64,000 nt of DNA from Roseivivax sp. THAF197b. Its GTDB lineage: Bacteria; Pseudomonadota; Alphaproteobacteria; Rhodobacterales; Rhodobacteraceae. The stretch spans positions 1,154,001 to 1,218,000 of the forward strand of contig NZ_CP045318.1 of NCBI RefSeq assembly GCF_009363255.1, given 5' to 3'. Made by a program: the position numbers and the translations under genes. This document shows positions 63,580-64,000 of the stretch, one piece after another (the stretch's first letter is position 1; every line of letters begins with the position of its first letter). Under the pieces are notes generated by a model that saw nothing but the letters and a program-made list of their open reading frames with translations, searched no databases and was not told the origin of the DNA.

Positions 63580-64000
63580 ATGCCGCGTCTCATCGCCGGA
63601 ATTCTCGCCCCGCTACTCGTCTCTGCCGCGCTTGTCGCGCCTGTGCCCGCGCCGGTTGCTGCGCAAGCACAAGCGCAGGAGGACATCCTTGCCCGGATGT
63701 CGGTCTCGGGACGCGGCGAGGCGGCCGCGGTGCCCGATATGGCGACGATCCGCTTAGGCGTCATGGCGCAGGAAGAGACAGCGGCAGAGGCACTCGATGC
63801 GACATCCGAGGTCGCGGGCCGGATCATCGCGCGGCTCGAAAGCTTCGAAATCGCGGCGCGGGACGTGCAGACCTCGGGGCTGTCCCTGCAGCCGGTCTAT
63901 ACCCGCTATGATCGCGACAACGGCAAGCCGCCGGAAATCACGGGCTTTCGCGCCTCGAACCAGGTCACGGTCCGGGTGCGCGATCTGGACATCCTGGGCG
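63580..64000 (+). CDS. SIMPL-domain (DUF541) protein, N-terminal part
   Basis: A frame begins at ATG 63580 (AAAGGA 6 bp upstream) and runs off the right edge after 140 codons. A signal peptide is clear (LIAGILAPLLVSAALVAPVPAPVAAQA, cleavage near residue 30). The mature part reads MSVSGRGEAAAVPDMATIRLGV, then SGLSLQPVYTRYD and ITGFRASNQVTVRVRDLD, the SIMPL/DUF541 pattern. These are periplasmic proteins sometimes linked to oxidative stress, with no settled function. It diverges from the large envelope gene by 152 bp. Confidence 0.9.
   Translation, partial: MPRLIAGILAPLLVSAALVAPVPAPVAAQAQAQEDILARMSVSGRGEAAAVPDMATIRLGVMAQEETAAEALDATSEVAGRIIARLESFEIAARDVQTSGLSLQPVYTRYDRDNGKPPEITGFRASNQVTVRVRDLDILG

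Noticed and set aside
1..64000. tRNA, rRNA or CRISPR arrays
   Set aside because: No cloverleaf with a GGTTCRA-type T-loop, no rRNA segment and no regularly spaced repeats were seen anywhere in the window.

Overview
The window looks like a chromosomal segment of an alphaproteobacterium of the Rhodobacteraceae (Roseobacter/Rhodobacter lineage). The DNA is GC-rich with strong G/C third-position bias. The gene content fits that lineage: a PntA/PntB transhydrogenase with an undivided alpha subunit, a SUV3-type helicase followed by an S4 protein, a seven-iron ferredoxin and CarD, a DUF3422 protein, EI-Ntr (PtsP), and a betC-betB-betA cluster. The species cannot be named from this. No rRNA, tRNA, CRISPR array, integrase or complete insertion sequence was seen. 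The first and last genes run off the ends.

Layout: 1-10.9 kb holds housekeeping genes (DUF1178, SDR, aspartokinase, PtsP, SulP transporter, flavin reductase, GNAT, EcsC, methylthioadenosine phosphorylase, adenine phosphoribosyltransferase). 11-19 kb holds malate synthase G with a GlcG-like protein, a glutamine-amidotransferase-like hydrolase, an SDR, a small methyltransferase and pntAB. 19.6-22 kb has a DUF3422 protein convergent with a YeeE/YedE transporter. 22.2-28.2 kb is a peptide/nickel-type ABC importer: the binding protein and two permeases on the minus strand, and a fused double ATPase divergent on the plus strand. 28-30.7 kb is the accessory part. The 3' end of the ATPase gene is present twice, 1,243 bp apart, around a small outer-membrane-barrel gene, and is followed by an AT-rich orphan gene with an RNxxxH (HEPN-type) motif.

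31-37.6 kb: glycosyltransferase-like gene, fabF, mltG, a frameshifted asparaginase-like gene, yebC and two exporters. 38-43 kb: a choline-O-sulfate to glycine betaine pathway (betC, betB, betA) behind a BetI-like palindrome. 43-51.3 kb: small stress proteins, PepF, an ATP-dependent DNA ligase translationally coupled to its metallo-beta-lactamase exonuclease, a lysophospholipase-like hydrolase and an SCP2 protein. 51.4-64 kb: TPR protein, SUV3-type helicase, S4 protein, ferredoxin, CarD, a Kef-type antiporter, an Lrp regulator divergent from hppD, a 1016-residue protein that appears to join a PilM/GspL-like head to a PilP/GspC-like tail, and the start of a SIMPL-domain protein.

The most unusual points are the AT-rich HEPN-like gene beside the duplicated ATPase 3' end, the 108-bp tandem duplication across the flavin reductase stop codon, a dispersed family of GC-rich intergenic hairpins, and the fused envelope protein at 60.4-63.4 kb.
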